Assembly (NCBI GenBank): GCA_013178275.1
Contig: JABLWZ010000005.1
Span: forward strand, 1-64,000
Direction: 5' to 3'
Origin: Bacillota bacterium
Lineage (GTDB): Bacteria; Bacillota; Ch66; Ch109
DNA: 64,000 nt
Below the pieces are notes generated by a model, which did not search any database, was not told where the DNA came from, and saw only the letters and a program-made list of their open reading frames with translations. The translations under genes and the position numbers were made by a program. Positions 27,937-39,624 of this stretch are shown here, in pieces (position 1 is the stretch's first letter; every line of letters starts with the position of its first letter).

Positions 27937-28361
27937 CCTGTACGGCCTGTGAGCGGGAGGTGCGGATGATGCGCCAGGAGACTGACCTGATCGCGGCTTC
28001 ACTGGCGGCAGAGCCGGTTCCCGAAGACCTCATGGCGGTGATTGCGCGCCGGTTGGACCGGAGGGCCGATGCCGAGAGGTCAGGGATCAAGATCATCCTG
28101 CCGGCACTGGTGTTTATCTCCACTCTGCTGGCTGTCGGGCTGGGCTGGCTGCCCCGGCTGGAACACCTGAGCAGCATCTGGGGGCAGTTCTTTCACCAGG
28201 GGGTTTTATTAGACTGCTTCCTGTTCCTGGTCAGGGCGGGGAGGTACCTGGGCGGAGCGGCGCTGGACGGGGGTCCGCTGCTTCCTACCACCGCCCTTCT
28301 GCTGGTCTGTATAGTCTGGCTTAAGGTATCCATCAGAAAAGGGGGGTACGCTCGTGTTTAA
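27846..28361 (+). CDS. Zinc-finger anti-sigma factor
   Basis: CPESGTWWKYLDEELPSTERERLQDHLLTCTACEREV (zf-HC2-like) plus TM segments; overlaps the sigma gene by 91 nt. Confidence 0.8.
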   Translation: MRCPESGTWWKYLDEELPSTERERLQDHLLTCTACEREVRMMRQETDLIAASLAAEPVPEDLMAVIARRLDRRADAERSGIKIILPALVFISTLLAVGLGWLPRLEHLSSIWGQFFHQGVLLDCFLFLVRAGRYLGGAALDGGPLLPTTALLLVCIVWLKVSIRKGGYARV

Positions 28362-29511
28362 ACTAAGAAAGATTTTAATAATGCTGGCCGCGGTCTTGAT
28401 GCTGGCGGGGATGGTTTCCCCGGCCATCGCCTCGGAGACCATGAGCGGACAGATCGTGACCGTCCCGGCCGGCGCTCTGAAAGGGCCGCTGTTCGTGGCC
28501 GGCAACAACGTGGTCATCAACGCCGATGTGGACGGCGACGTATTCGCCGCGGGCGAGAACATCACTGTAAACGGCAAGATCAACGGAGACCTGCTGGCGG
28601 CCGCCCGGACCCTGAGTATAAACAGCACGGTGACGGGGGACATCCGCTGCGCGGCTGAGAACATCGATTTTAAGGGTGAAACGGCCCAGAGCCTCACCGC
28701 GTTCTGCTCCATCTTCCGGGGTATGGGCTCCTCCCTGGTGAACCGTGACGCCGTGATTTTCGCCGGCAACGTCGACCTTTCGGGGAAGATAGGCCGGGAC
28801 CTGCTGGGAAGCGCGGGTCAGGTCGGGATTAACGGTTCGATAGAGGGAGACGTCAGGCTGTGGGAGGTTCAGAGGCTAAGTCTCAATTCCACCGCCGTGG
28901 TCGGAGGCAGCATCACCTACCGTTCCCCCGAGGAAGCGGCCGTAGCCCCTGGGGCGAAGGTCGCGGGGACCAAGAATTGGGAACCGATTGCTGAAACCAC
29001 CCCGGCCGAGAGGCCCAAGGAAGGCATCAACTGGTTCGGCCAGGTGGCGGGATTCGCAGCCGGGGTGCTGCTCTGGGGACTCCTCACCCTGATGTTCCCC
29101 AAGATGTGGGTCCGCCTGAGCCAGGCCGTCGAGAAAGACCCCTGGCCGGTCCTGGGATGGGGGCTGCTGGCGCTGCTTTTGACCCCGCTGGCGATAATCC
29201 TGCTCCTGGTCACCGTCATCGGCATCCCGATCTCCCTGCTGCTGCTGATGGCCTATGTGACGCTGCTGCTCGCCTCCAAGGTTATCGTGGGCGATGCCCT
29301 GGGGAGGTTCCTGGCCGAGCGGTTCGGCTGGGTCGGGCGGGTGCCGGCGATACTCCCGTTCATGATCGGGTTCCTGGCGTTAAAGCTGCTGGTCAACATC
29401 CCAGTGGCGGGATTCCTGCTGAGCCTGGTGGTCATGTGCACAGCCCTGGGAGTGGTGATCATATGCATCCACCAGTGGCGGAAAGCCCCGGCTCCCGAAC
29501 CGCCAGTATAA
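28354..29511 (+). CDS. Polymer-forming (bactofilin-like) membrane protein
   Basis: Beta-helix repeats GNNVVINADVDGDVFAAGENITVNGKINGDLLAAARTLSINSTVTGD, then C-terminal TM helices. Confidence 0.82.
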   Translation: MFKLRKILIMLAAVLMLAGMVSPAIASETMSGQIVTVPAGALKGPLFVAGNNVVINADVDGDVFAAGENITVNGKINGDLLAAARTLSINSTVTGDIRCAAENIDFKGETAQSLTAFCSIFRGMGSSLVNRDAVIFAGNVDLSGKIGRDLLGSAGQVGINGSIEGDVRLWEVQRLSLNSTAVVGGSITYRSPEEAAVAPGAKVAGTKNWEPIAETTPAERPKEGINWFGQVAGFAAGVLLWGLLTLMFPKMWVRLSQAVEKDPWPVLGWGLLALLLTPLAIILLLVTVIGIPISLLLLMAYVTLLLASKVIVGDALGRFLAERFGWVGRVPAILPFMIGFLALKLLVNIPVAGFLLSLVVMCTALGVVIICIHQWRKAPAPEPPV

Positions 29512-29530
29512 ACCAAAGCCAAAGCACCTT

Positions 29531-29559
29531 AAAGGCGGCGGAGACCATCCGCCGCCTTT
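29531..29559 (+). terminator. Intrinsic terminator
   Basis: 12-bp stem AAAGGCGGCGGA/TCCGCCGCCTTT. Confidence 0.8.
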
Positions 29560-29564
29560 AATTC

Positions 29565-29670
29565 GCTATCGGAAAGTATTTATAGGGGGACTTTCCGATG
29601 CAAGCAAGTGCTACTAGGGCTATCGCTTACGCTAGGGCTTGGCGATAGCCAAGTCTTCTTCGCCTCCAAC
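29565..29670 (+). repeat. Dispersed repeat, copy 2
   Basis: gctatcggaaagtatttataggggactttccgatgcaagcaagtgctactagggctatcgc...ttggcgatagccaagt. Confidence 0.7.
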
Positions 29671-29754
29671 TGATACCGATATAAAAGCCCTGCGCTTACG
29701 AACAAATAAAGCACAGATCGACCACTGCGGAAGACCCATGCCGGCAGCGGCATC

Positions 29755-30735
29755 CTATTTATGGTTGTTCAACCTGGCCTCGGCCCGCTTGTTCTCCTTC
29801 TTCTTCGCGAACAGCTCCTGGTCGGCCTGGTGCAGCAGTTCCATAAACTCGGAGCGTTTCTTCACGAACGCGGTCGCGGTGCCGGTGCTGATGCGGCAGC
29901 GGGCCTTTTCCCACACCCGGTCCTTGATGCGCTTGATCGCCTTTTCCGCCTCTTCTCGGTTGGCCCCCCAGAGGATGACCAGGAACTCGTCCCCGCCGTA
30001 GCGCAGCACCAGGTCGTCGCCGCGCATGTTCTCCTGCAGCACGTCCGCCACCTTCTTCAGCAGCCGGTCTCCCTCCAGGTGTCCGAAAAGGTCGTTGAAC
30101 CGCTTGAAGTTGTCCAGGTCCAGCATCGACATGGTGCAGACCTCCCGGCCGAATCCGTTCTCGATCCCGGCGCAGATCTCCTCCAGGGCGTGACGGTTGG
30201 CCAGGTTGGTCAGCGGGTCCTGGTTGGCCTTGTTGATAAGCTCCTTGTTGTTTCTTTCCATTTTATATATGGCATCGGTTTCAGCCACCAGCAGGAGCCC
30301 TATCATCGCCGAGAAGAACAACCACCTCCACTCGCTGGCCCGGGCGGCGGTTATGATCGCGTAAGTCAGGATGGGCGAGTAGATCAGCGAGGAGTACCAG
30401 GCCCAGCGGGGACCGTTGGTGAGCGCGTGGATATAAGGGGAGAGCAGGAAGAGGAAAAGGAAGGGACTGGAATAAGTACCGGTAAGCACCGCGAGTCCCT
30501 GGATGAGAGCCGCCTCCCCGGTCAGGCAGAGGAGCCGCACCGTGAGGTCCTTTTTCCTTATCGTGACAATCAGGGAGACGACGTAGAGCAGGAAGCCGGC
30601 AGCGAGGAACAGGTTGCGGTACAGGTTGGGTGACGTAAAAAGGAAATAGGCGAACAAAAGCCCGGCAGCCAAAAGCAAACGGAATCGGATCAGTTTGGTT
30701 TGAAACTGGTTCAGGTACTGCTCCCGAGGTTTCAT
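29755..30735 (-). CDS. Membrane diguanylate cyclase (GGDEF)
   Basis: DPLTNLANRHALEE...RYGGDEFLVIL. Confidence 0.93.
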   Translation of the reverse strand: MKPREQYLNQFQTKLIRFRLLLAAGLLFAYFLFTSPNLYRNLFLAAGFLLYVVSLIVTIRKKDLTVRLLCLTGEAALIQGLAVLTGTYSSPFLFLFLLSPYIHALTNGPRWAWYSSLIYSPILTYAIITAARASEWRWLFFSAMIGLLLVAETDAIYKMERNNKELINKANQDPLTNLANRHALEEICAGIENGFGREVCTMSMLDLDNFKRFNDLFGHLEGDRLLKKVADVLQENMRGDDLVLRYGGDEFLVILWGANREEAEKAIKRIKDRVWEKARCRISTGTATAFVKKRSEFMELLHQADQELFAKKKENKRAEARLNNHK

Positions 30736-31241
30736 AAACCATTTAACCCCGTGCTGATAGATTTACCTAAATAATACCATACAAAGTATCGTGGTGGCCG
30801 AAAAATCTCTTTAATTGCCATGAATGACCAAAACCGGCGGATCGGGGTACCGGACCCCAGTAACCCGCGACGGGGATTGACACTATAATATCTTACCCCC
30901 ATTTCCGAGGTGGGGGAGCAGACAACTTGACCGGGAGGGGATTCACGATGGATACGGCGGACGAGGACCAGAAAAAAACCGATCGTGACCAGGGCCCTGG
31001 CGGGACCGCAGTGATGGAGCCGCGTGATTTGCCCCAGTGCAGCCACTCACGCCCACGGCCTATCTGGGGGCTGAAGATCGCGGCCTGTGAATCCTGCGGC
31101 CGGGTCGTGTTCATCGACAATCGAGACACCAGCCGGCCTAAGGCGAATACTTGAAGCCGAACCGGCCTTGACATCTAAACGACCGTTTGCTATTATACAA
31201 AGGCAGGTTCGCTAAACCCATGTGGCAGATAAAGGTTGCGG

Positions 31242-31324
31242 GCGGGAGTGGCGGAACTGGCAGACGCGCTGGACTTAGGATCCAGTGGGCGACCGTGGGG
31301 GTTCAAATCCCTTCTCCCGCACCA
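31242..31324 (+). tRNA. tRNA-Leu (TAG)
   Basis: GCGGGAG/CTCCCGC acceptor, anticodon loop CTTAGGA, class II variable arm, CCA. Confidence 0.95.
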
Positions 31325-31342
31325 TTTTAACGCAGTTGACAA

Positions 31343-31417
31343 GCGGAAATAGCTCAGTGGTAGAGCATCGCCTTGCCAAGGCGAGGGCCGCGGGTTCGAA
31401 TCCCGTTTTCCGCTCCA
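31343..31417 (+). tRNA. tRNA-Gly (GCC)
   Basis: GCGGAAA/TTTCCGC acceptor, anticodon loop TTGCCAA, CCA. Confidence 0.95.
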
Positions 31418-31612
31418 TTTTTTATTTTGCCCCATTAACAAACCTCGGCTAAACCTTTGCCGGGGTGCTGTTTTTAGTAGGTATTTTCTGAATTGTAAGG
31501 TTAGTCCTTGATTACAAGGTAAAAATAATGGTATAGTACCTCTGGTAAGCTGGACCATTATATGATAAAGTAGATTCGCCGTTAGTACCGGCAAGAACAA
31601 GGAGGGGCATAA

Positions 31613-32923
31613 ATGAAGGTCGATGTGGAAAGGCTACATAAGACCCAGCAGGCTCTCACCATCGAGGTGGAGCTGGAAAAGGTCAACCAGGCGCTTGACA
31701 AAGCTTACCGTACTGTGGTAAAGAAAATAAACGTACCCGGATTCCGCAAGGGCAAGGTACCCCGGCCGATCCTGGAGGCGCAGTACGGTCGTCAGGTCCT
31801 CTACGAGGACGCGATAGAGACGATGATCTCCGAGTCTTACCCGGAGGCGCTGAAGGAAGCCGACATCGAGCCGATCGACGAGCCGAAGTTCGACATCGTG
31901 GAGATGGAAAAGGACAAACCTTTCATCTATAAAGCCGTCGTGGTGGTGAAACCGGAAATCGAACTCGCGGAGTACAAGGGTATCGAGGTCGAGAATCCCG
32001 AGGTCCCAGAGGTCACCGATGAGGATGTGGAAAAGATCCTGCTCCAGCATCAGCAGCGGATGGCCCGCCTGGCCGAGGCATCCGGACCAGCGCAGAACGG
32101 TGACCTCCTGCAGATAGACTTCACCGGCTACATCGACGGAGTGCCGTTCCCCGGCGGAGAGGCCAGCGACTACTCGCTGGAACTGGGCTCGAACACCTTC
32201 ATCCCCGGCTTCGAGGAGCAGCTGATCGGCGCCGAGGTGGGGGAAGAAAAGGAAGTAAACACCAAGTTCCCCGATGACTATCACGCCGAGGACCTGGCGG
32301 GCAAAGACGTCCAGTTCAAGGTCAATGTGAAGAGTATCCGCCGCAAAGAGGTCGATCAGATCGACGACGAGTTCGCCAAGGACGTCAGCGAGTTTGAGAC
32401 CCTGGCCGAGCTGAAGGCTGATATCGCCGGTCGGATGAAGGAACAGCGGGAAATGGAAAGCAAGCGCAACCTCAAGGATAAGCTCTCGGAAAAACTGGCC
32501 GAGATGCACGAGGTGGAAGCGCCGGAACCGATGGTCCGGACCCGGCTGCAGGAGATGGTGCAGCAGCTGAGCCAGAGCCTGAGCATCCAGGGACTGTCTA
32601 TCGAGAGGTACCTCGAGGCCACCGGCAAAAAGCCCGAAGACCTGGTAGCAGACCTCAAGCCCTCTGCCGAGAAGTGGGTGAACCAGGTGCTGGTCCTCGA
32701 AGCCATCGCCAAGCAAGAAGGGATCGAGGTCTCTGCGGAGGAGATGCAGGCTGAGGTCGAGAAGTTTAAAGACCTGTACAACTTCACCCAGGAGAACGTC
32801 GAGAAGTCGCTGGAAGAACTGGGGAAAGACCGCCTGAAGCGGGATATCCTGCTGGAGAAGACCCTGGAGTTTCTGCTGGGAGAGGCCAAACTGGTGCCCC
32901 CCGCCGAAGCCCCGGTGGAATAG
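31613..32923 (+). CDS. tig: Trigger factor
   Basis: VPGFRKGKVPRPILEAQYG, GDLLQIDFTGYIDGVPFPGG; upstream of clpP-clpX. Confidence 0.97.
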   Translation: MKVDVERLHKTQQALTIEVELEKVNQALDKAYRTVVKKINVPGFRKGKVPRPILEAQYGRQVLYEDAIETMISESYPEALKEADIEPIDEPKFDIVEMEKDKPFIYKAVVVVKPEIELAEYKGIEVENPEVPEVTDEDVEKILLQHQQRMARLAEASGPAQNGDLLQIDFTGYIDGVPFPGGEASDYSLELGSNTFIPGFEEQLIGAEVGEEKEVNTKFPDDYHAEDLAGKDVQFKVNVKSIRRKEVDQIDDEFAKDVSEFETLAELKADIAGRMKEQREMESKRNLKDKLSEKLAEMHEVEAPEPMVRTRLQEMVQQLSQSLSIQGLSIERYLEATGKKPEDLVADLKPSAEKWVNQVLVLEAIAKQEGIEVSAEEMQAEVEKFKDLYNFTQENVEKSLEELGKDRLKRDILLEKTLEFLLGEAKLVPPAEAPVE

Positions 32924-32981
32924 TTGAAGCCTGGGGTGAATAGTGTTAAAAAGTATTCTACTGAGAAAAGGTGGTGTCTAA

Positions 32982-33587
32982 ATGTCTTACCTGGTGCCAA
33001 TGGTCGTGGAACAGACCAACCGAGGAGAAAGGGCCTATGATATCTATTCCCGCCTGCTGAAAGACCGAATCATCTTTTTAGGCAGCGCGATCGACGACAC
33101 AGTCGCCAACCTGGTGATAGCCCAGCTCCTGTTCCTGGAAGCGGAAGACCCTGACAAGGATATCCAGATGTACATCAACTCGCCTGGAGGGTCGATCAGC
33201 GCGGGGATGGCAATATTTGACACCATGCAGCATATCCGTCCCGACGTGGTCACCATCTGTGTCGGTCTGGCGGCCAGCATGGGGGCGTTTCTCCTGGCGG
33301 CGGGGGCCAAGGGCAAGCGGTTCGCGCTTCCCAACAGCGAGATACTGATCCACCAGCCCTCGGGCGGGACCCAGGGGCAGGCCACCGACATCGAGATCCA
33401 CGCCAAGCGCATCCTACGCATGCGGCACGAACTGAACCGTATCCTGGCCGAGAGGACCGGGCAGCCCCTCAGCCGGATAGAAAAAGATACCGAGCGTGAT
33501 TACTTTATGACCGCTGAAGAAGCGAAAAAGTATGGTATAATAGATGAAATAATGGAGAAAAGGACCGGATCCCAAAGGAGAGTATAG
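32982..33587 (+). CDS. clpP: ATP-dependent Clp protease proteolytic subunit
   Basis: [42 protein letters not shown]. Confidence 0.98.
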   Translation: MSYLVPMVVEQTNRGERAYDIYSRLLKDRIIFLGSAIDDTVANLVIAQLLFLEAEDPDKDIQMYINSPGGSISAGMAIFDTMQHIRPDVVTICVGLAASMGAFLLAAGAKGKRFALPNSEILIHQPSGGTQGQATDIEIHAKRILRMRHELNRILAERTGQPLSRIEKDTERDYFMTAEEAKKYGIIDEIMEKRTGSQRRV

Positions 33588-33605
33588 GGCAAGAGGTGAT
33601 GACGG

Positions 33606-34865
33606 ATGTACAAATTCGGCGATGACAAAGGCCAACTTAAATGTTCCTTTTGCGGAAAACTCCAGGATCAGGTTAAGAAATTAGTGGCTGGGCCAGGTGT
33701 TTACATCTGCGACGAGTGCATCGAACTCTGCAACGAGATCATCGAAGAGGAACTCAACGAAGAAGTAAGCCTGGAACTAGGGGACATACCCAAACCCAAG
33801 GAAATCAAAGAGATCCTTGACCAGTATGTGATAGGGCAGGAAAAAGCCAAGAAAGCACTGGCGGTAGCGGTATACAACCACTATAAACGGATTAACCTGG
33901 GAATGAAGATAGACGATGTCGAGCTCCAAAAGAGCAACATCGTGATGCTGGGACCCACCGGCAGCGGTAAGACCCTGCTGGCGCAGACCCTGGCCAAGAT
34001 ACTGAACGTCCCGTTCGCCATCGCGGACGCCACCTCGCTGACCGAGGCGGGCTACGTCGGCGAGGACGTGGAAAACATCCTGTTGAAGCTCATCCAGGCG
34101 GCTGACTACGACGTGGAGAAGGCGGAAAAGGGCATCGTCTACATCGACGAGATCGACAAGATCGCCCGCAAGTCCGAGAACCCGTCGATAACCAGGGACG
34201 TCTCGGGTGAAGGAGTCCAGCAGGCTCTGCTAAAGATCCTGGAGGGCACGGTGGCGAGCGTTCCGCCGCAGGGCGGGAGGAAGCACCCCCACCAGGAGTT
34301 CATCCAGCTGGACACCACCAACATCCTGTTTATCTGCGGTGGAGCCTTCGACGGGGTGGAGAAGATCATCCAGAACCGCATCGGGCAGAAGTCGATGGGG
34401 TTCGGGGCTGACATCCAGACCAAGAGCGAGAAGAAGATCGGGGAGATACTCGAGCGGATCATGCCGGTAGACCTCCTGAAGTACGGCCTCATCCCCGAGT
34501 TCGTGGGGAGGCTGCCGATCATCGTCACCCTCGACGCGCTGGACGAAAACGCCCTGATCCGTATCCTGACCGAGCCGAGGAACGCCCTGGTCAAGCAGTA
34601 CCAGAAGTTCTTCGAGCTTGACGGCGTCACCCTGGAGTTCAAGGAAGAGGCGCTGTTGAGCATCGCCAACGAGGCGATCAAGCGCAACACCGGGGCTAGA
34701 GGCCTTCGGGCGATCCTCGAGGACATCATGATGGACGTGATGTACGACATCCCCTCGCGCGGCGACGTGATCAAGTGCATGATTACCAAGGAGGTCGTAA
34801 ACCGCAAGGAAGAACCTCTGCTGGTCACCGTCGAACGGAAGAAGAAGAAAGAGGAGACCGCATAG
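33606..34865 (+). CDS. clpX: ATP-dependent Clp protease ATP-binding subunit ClpX
   Basis: Zinc finger [29 protein letters not shown]. Confidence 0.98.
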   Translation: MYKFGDDKGQLKCSFCGKLQDQVKKLVAGPGVYICDECIELCNEIIEEELNEEVSLELGDIPKPKEIKEILDQYVIGQEKAKKALAVAVYNHYKRINLGMKIDDVELQKSNIVMLGPTGSGKTLLAQTLAKILNVPFAIADATSLTEAGYVGEDVENILLKLIQAADYDVEKAEKGIVYIDEIDKIARKSENPSITRDVSGEGVQQALLKILEGTVASVPPQGGRKHPHQEFIQLDTTNILFICGGAFDGVEKIIQNRIGQKSMGFGADIQTKSEKKIGEILERIMPVDLLKYGLIPEFVGRLPIIVTLDALDENALIRILTEPRNALVKQYQKFFELDGVTLEFKEEALLSIANEAIKRNTGARGLRAILEDIMMDVMYDIPSRGDVIKCMITKEVVNRKEEPLLVTVERKKKKEETA

Positions 34866-34896
34866 CCCCCAACCTCGTAAATAAATCCAGATTAAA

Positions 34897-34924
34897 AAAT
34901 CTCCAGTCAAACTGGAGATTTTTG
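34897..34924 (+). terminator. Intrinsic terminator downstream of clpX
   Basis: ATCTCCAGT-CAA-ACTGGAGAT then TTTTG. Confidence 0.85.
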
Positions 34925-35235
34925 TTTCGGTAATTATCTGCAGTTGAAATTCAGCTTGTCCGTAACGGTTACTATGGCTCAGCATGTGCTGGAGTTATAG
35001 ATTCCCTTTTAATAATAAACACTACCTAATATTAGCAATGTACCAAATTTTAATAATGTGCTGGAGTTAATTCAACTTAATTTTATCCTCCAACACATTT
35101 AAAGCCATAGCAGAAAGTTATGAGCATGCTGAAATTCTACCGGCATACTCCCCAAACCCAATATGAATTCCCCGCAAGGTGGTTGGGCCTCCCGGCGGTT
35201 GGCAATAATAGGACTAGAAACGGGAGGTGTAATAT

Positions 35236-36936
35236 ATGGGAGATTTCTTAAGCGGTTTCAGCGGGGTATTCCTGCTGATCCAGGTGTTTTTCGGCATCAT
35301 CATCGGGCTTTACTTCTGGGGCCTGTTAAAGAACCAGCAGGGGAACCGGACCGCGGTCTATAGAGACTCGCAGCGGGAGATGGACAAGCTGCAGCAGATG
35401 CGCAAGATTTCCCTGACCGAGCCGCTCTCCGAGCTGACCCGGCCGAAGACCATCAAAGAGGTCATCGGGCAGGACGAGGCCCTGAAGGCGTTGCGGGCGG
35501 CCCTGGTAGGACCCAACCCGCAGCACACCATCGTCTACGGCCCGCCCGGGGTGGGGAAGACCGCCGCCGCCAGGCTGATCCTGGAGGAGGCCAAGCAGAA
35601 CCCCTTCTCTCCCTTCCGGGAGAGTTCCCAGTTTATCGAGATAGACGCCACCACCGCCAGGTTCGACGAGCGGGGGATCGCCGACCCTCTGATCGGCTCG
35701 GTCCACGACCCCATCTACCAGGGAGCGGGACCGATGGGGCTGGCCGGCATACCCCAGCCCAAGCCGGGCGCGGTCACCAAAGCCCACGGCGGGGTGCTGT
35801 TCATCGACGAGATCGGCGAACTGCACCCGTCACAGATGAACAAGCTGTTAAAGGTGCTGGAGGACCGCAAGGTATTCCTGGAGAGCGCCTACTACAACCG
35901 GGAGGACCCGAACATCCCGGCCCACATCCACGACATCTTTCAGAACGGGCTGCCGGCGGACTTCCGGCTGATCGGGGCCACCACCCGGATGCCGCACGAA
36001 CTGCCGCCGGCGCTGCGCTCCCGCTGCCTGGAGGTGTTCTTCAAGCCCCTGGAGCCGGAAGAGATAGCGGCCATCGCCCAGAACGCGGCGCGGAGGATAA
36101 ACTTCAACCTGGGCGAGGGTTCGTTGGGGGTCATCAAGAGATACGCCGCCAACGGTCGGGAAGCGGTGAACATGATCCAGATCGCGGCCGGTCTGGCCCT
36201 ATCCCGGGGCAGCAACCTGATTCCGGTCGACGAGGTGGAGTGGGTGGTCAACAGCGGCCAGTACTCCCCCCGGCCCGAATCGAAGATACCCGACCAGCCG
36301 CAGGTGGGTCTGGTGAACGGCCTGGCCGTGACGGGAGTGGGGGGCGGAGCGCTGCTGGAGGTCGAGGTTTCGGCTCTTCCGGTCCCCAAGGGCAAGGGAA
36401 AGCTGACCGTCACCGGGGTGGTGGACGAGGAGGAGATCAACAGCTGGGGCCATACCCTGCGCCGCAAGAGCATGGCACGGGGGTCGGTCGAGAACGTCCT
36501 CACCGTGCTCAGGAGCGTTGGCGGGCCTGACCCCCGAGACTTCGACATCCACCTGAACTTTCCAGGCGGCGCACCGATCGACGGCCCGTCGGCGGGGATA
36601 ACTATCGCCACCGCTATCTGCTCCGCCATCATGAACCGGCCCGTGGACAACCGGCTGGCGATGACCGGAGAGGTCTCGGTCCGGGGCGAGGTCAAGCCGG
36701 TGGGGGGCATAGTGGCCAAGGTCGAGGCCGCCCGGAAGGCGGGGGTGAAAAGGGTTTTGATCCCGGCTGAGAACTGGCAGCAGGGCTTCAGCGAGCTGAA
36801 AGGTATTGAGGTCAAGACCGTGGAAAGGCTGTCGGAGGTGCTGGAGATCGCGCTCCTGAAGCCGCGCCGCCGGCTGAAGCCGAAGGCGGCCGTGGGAATG
36901 GAGATCGCGATCCCGGGCGCCTGCCTGCCGGGGTAG
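35236..36936 (+). CDS. lonB: ATP-dependent protease LonB
   Basis: N-terminal [19 protein letters not shown]-terminal Lon protease domain [13 protein letters not shown]; gene order clpX-lonB-lon. Confidence 0.93.
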   Translation: MGDFLSGFSGVFLLIQVFFGIIIGLYFWGLLKNQQGNRTAVYRDSQREMDKLQQMRKISLTEPLSELTRPKTIKEVIGQDEALKALRAALVGPNPQHTIVYGPPGVGKTAAARLILEEAKQNPFSPFRESSQFIEIDATTARFDERGIADPLIGSVHDPIYQGAGPMGLAGIPQPKPGAVTKAHGGVLFIDEIGELHPSQMNKLLKVLEDRKVFLESAYYNREDPNIPAHIHDIFQNGLPADFRLIGATTRMPHELPPALRSRCLEVFFKPLEPEEIAAIAQNAARRINFNLGEGSLGVIKRYAANGREAVNMIQIAAGLALSRGSNLIPVDEVEWVVNSGQYSPRPESKIPDQPQVGLVNGLAVTGVGGGALLEVEVSALPVPKGKGKLTVTGVVDEEEINSWGHTLRRKSMARGSVENVLTVLRSVGGPDPRDFDIHLNFPGGAPIDGPSAGITIATAICSAIMNRPVDNRLAMTGEVSVRGEVKPVGGIVAKVEAARKAGVKRVLIPAENWQQGFSELKGIEVKTVERLSEVLEIALLKPRRRLKPKAAVGMEIAIPGACLPG

Positions 36937-36947
36937 GGTGCAGCCAG

Positions 36948-37008
36948 CTATCCGCCATAGTTACACTTGCTTGCATCGGAAGGTCCTCTAATATGCTTTC
37001 CGATAGCG
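36948..37008 (-). repeat. Dispersed repeat, copy 3 (inverted)
   Basis: Reverse complement cgctatcggaaagcatattagaggaccttccgatgcaagcaagtgtaacta matches 29565-29620. Confidence 0.7.
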
Positions 37009-37157
37009 TGATAAACAGGCTCCCCTTTAACCCGGGAGCTTTTTTAATGGCAATTTATAGCCAGTTACCGCTGGTTGCAGCAATCAATGTTTAAGGGTAC
37101 AATAATGATAAGTCGTTAAACGAGTACTAAGGGTTTGATTAGGGGAGGTGTAGAGAA

Positions 37158-39608
37158 GTGACCGGAAAAAGAAGTATTAATACCAAGATTCGAGAACTGC
37201 CTCTTCTACCTCTGCGAGGTATCCTGGTCTTTCCGTATATGGTTATACATCTTGATGTAGGTCGTGAAAAATCCATCAACGCCATCGAGGAGGCGATGGT
37301 GGACAACCGAGAGATCTTCCTGGCCACCCAAAAGGAGGCCCAGACCGATGAGCCGCAAGATGATGACATCTACCAGGTGGGTACGGTAGCGGAAATAAAG
37401 CAGCTCTTAAAACTGCCGGGGGGCACGATCAGGGTCCTGGTGGAGGGTCTGGCCCGGGCCAGGATCTCCGGCTTCGTCCAGCGCGAGCCCTACCTTAAGG
37501 TAGAGGTCGAGCAGTACGAAGAACCGACGGAGAAGAACCCTGAGATCGAAGCCCTGATGCGGACCCTGGTCTACCAGTTCGAACAGTACGTCAAGATCAG
37601 CAAGAAGATACCCCCGGAGACGGTGGTCTCGGTGGTGACGGTCGAAGACGCGGGACGGCTGGCGGACATAGTGGCTTCGCACCTGACGCTGAAGATAGCG
37701 GATAAGCAGGCGATTCTGGAGTCCATCTCGGTCAAGGACCGGCTGGAGACCCTCTGCGACATCCTGTCGCGCGAAATGGAGATCCTCGAACTGGAGCGCA
37801 AGATCAACATCCGGGTCCGCAAGCAGATGGAGAAGACCCAGAAGGAGTACTACCTCCGGGAGCAGATGAAGGCGATCCAGAAAGAGCTGGGGGACAAGGA
37901 CGAGAGGATGGCCGAAGGCGAGGAGTTCCGCGACCGCATCACCAAGGCCGAGCTGCCCACCGAGGTGGAGGAGAAGGCCTTAAAAGAGGTCGAGCGGCTT
38001 GAGAAGATGCCCCCCATGGTGGCCGAGGCGGTGGTGGTCCGAAACTATCTGGACTGGCTGCTTTCGCTGCCCTGGAACAAGGAGACCGCCGACCGGATAG
38101 ACCTGGACATCGCCGAGCAGATACTGGATGAAGACCATTACGGCCTGAAGAAACCCAAGGAGAGGATACTGGAGTACCTGGCCATCCGCCAGCTGGCGAA
38201 CAAGATGAAGGGTCCCATCCTCTGCTTCGTAGGGCCTCCCGGGGTCGGCAAGACCTCGCTGGGCAAGTCGATCGCCCGCGCCCTGGAGAGGAACTTCGTG
38301 CGGGTCTCCCTGGGCGGGGTGCGCGACGAGGCCGAGATTCGGGGCCACCGGCGCACCTACGTGGGGGCGATGCCCGGCCGTATTATTCAGGGCATGAGGC
38401 AGGCAGGGTCGAAGAACCCGGTCTTCCTGCTGGATGAGATCGACAAGATGAGCATGGACTTCCGTGGAGACCCATCGGCGGCCCTCCTGGAGGTGCTGGA
38501 CCCGGAGCAGAACTCCGCCTTCAGCGACCACTACATCGAGGTACCCTTCGATATGTCGCGGGTCCTGTTCATCACCACCGCGAACACCACCCACACCATA
38601 CCGAGAGCGCTGCTCGACCGTATGGAGGTGATATTCCTCGGCGGATACACCGAGGAGGAAAAACTGCAGATAGCCACCCACTACCTGATGCCCAAGCAGC
38701 TGAAGGAGCATGGGATAGAAACGGCCCAGCTTCAGGTGTCGGAAAACACCATCCGCAAGATTATCCGCGAGTACACCCGCGAGGCGGGGGTGCGCAACCT
38801 GGAGCGGGAGCTGGCCACCATCTGCCGCAAGGCCGCGAGGGAGATCGTAAAGGACCGGGAGAAAAAGATCAAGGTCAACACCCACACGCTGGAGACCTCG
38901 CTGGGCATCCCGCGCTTCCGCTACGGGGTGGCGGAGACCGATCACCAGATCGGGGTCGCCACCGGCCTGGCCTGGACCGAGACGGGTGGAGACGTGCTGG
39001 CGGTAGAGGTTGCCCTGTTAAAAGGCAAGGGACAGCTGACCCTTACCGGCAAGCTGGGTGAGGTGATGCGGGAGTCCGCCCAGGCGGGATTCAGCTACAT
39101 CCGCTCCCGGACGCAGTCGTTAGGGATAGAAGAAGACTTCCACGAGAAGTACGACGTGCACGTGCACGTTCCCGAAGGGGCCATCCCCAAGGACGGACCC
39201 TCGGCGGGAATAACCATGGCCACCGCCCTGGCCTCCGCACTGAGCTTCCGGCCGGTGCGGCGCGATGTCGCGATGACCGGGGAGATAACCCTCCGCGGCC
39301 GGGTCCTGCCGGTCGGGGGGATCAAGGAAAAGGTCCTGGCCGCTCACCGTGCGGGAGTTACCACCGTACTGCTCCCGGCGGACAACAAGAAGGACCTGGA
39401 GGACATCCCGCCAGCGGTAAAGCGCAAGCTGGAGTTCGTACTCGTGGATCACATGGACGCGGTGCTGATGAGGGCGCTGATGGACCGCTCGGAAGCCGCC
39501 CTCGAGAACGGAGAAGAAAACGAGTTCGGTCTGTACGAGAAGGGATTAGAGAAGGCCCCGCTGGGGGAGCCGGTCAGCGGTACTATCGTACCGACGCTGC
39601 CCGCCTAG
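37158..39608 (+). CDS. lon: ATP-dependent protease La
   Basis: [56 protein letters not shown]. Confidence 0.98.
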   Translation: MTGKRSINTKIRELPLLPLRGILVFPYMVIHLDVGREKSINAIEEAMVDNREIFLATQKEAQTDEPQDDDIYQVGTVAEIKQLLKLPGGTIRVLVEGLARARISGFVQREPYLKVEVEQYEEPTEKNPEIEALMRTLVYQFEQYVKISKKIPPETVVSVVTVEDAGRLADIVASHLTLKIADKQAILESISVKDRLETLCDILSREMEILELERKINIRVRKQMEKTQKEYYLREQMKAIQKELGDKDERMAEGEEFRDRITKAELPTEVEEKALKEVERLEKMPPMVAEAVVVRNYLDWLLSLPWNKETADRIDLDIAEQILDEDHYGLKKPKERILEYLAIRQLANKMKGPILCFVGPPGVGKTSLGKSIARALERNFVRVSLGGVRDEAEIRGHRRTYVGAMPGRIIQGMRQAGSKNPVFLLDEIDKMSMDFRGDPSAALLEVLDPEQNSAFSDHYIEVPFDMSRVLFITTANTTHTIPRALLDRMEVIFLGGYTEEEKLQIATHYLMPKQLKEHGIETAQLQVSENTIRKIIREYTREAGVRNLERELATICRKAAREIVKDREKKIKVNTHTLETSLGIPRFRYGVAETDHQIGVATGLAWTETGGDVLAVEVALLKGKGQLTLTGKLGEVMRESAQAGFSYIRSRTQSLGIEEDFHEKYDVHVHVPEGAIPKDGPSAGITMATALASALSFRPVRRDVAMTGEITLRGRVLPVGGIKEKVLAAHRAGVTTVLLPADNKKDLEDIPPAVKRKLEFVLVDHMDAVLMRALMDRSEAALENGEENEFGLYEKGLEKAPLGEPVSGTIVPTLPA

Positions 39609-39624
39609 GGGTCGGCATTAACCG

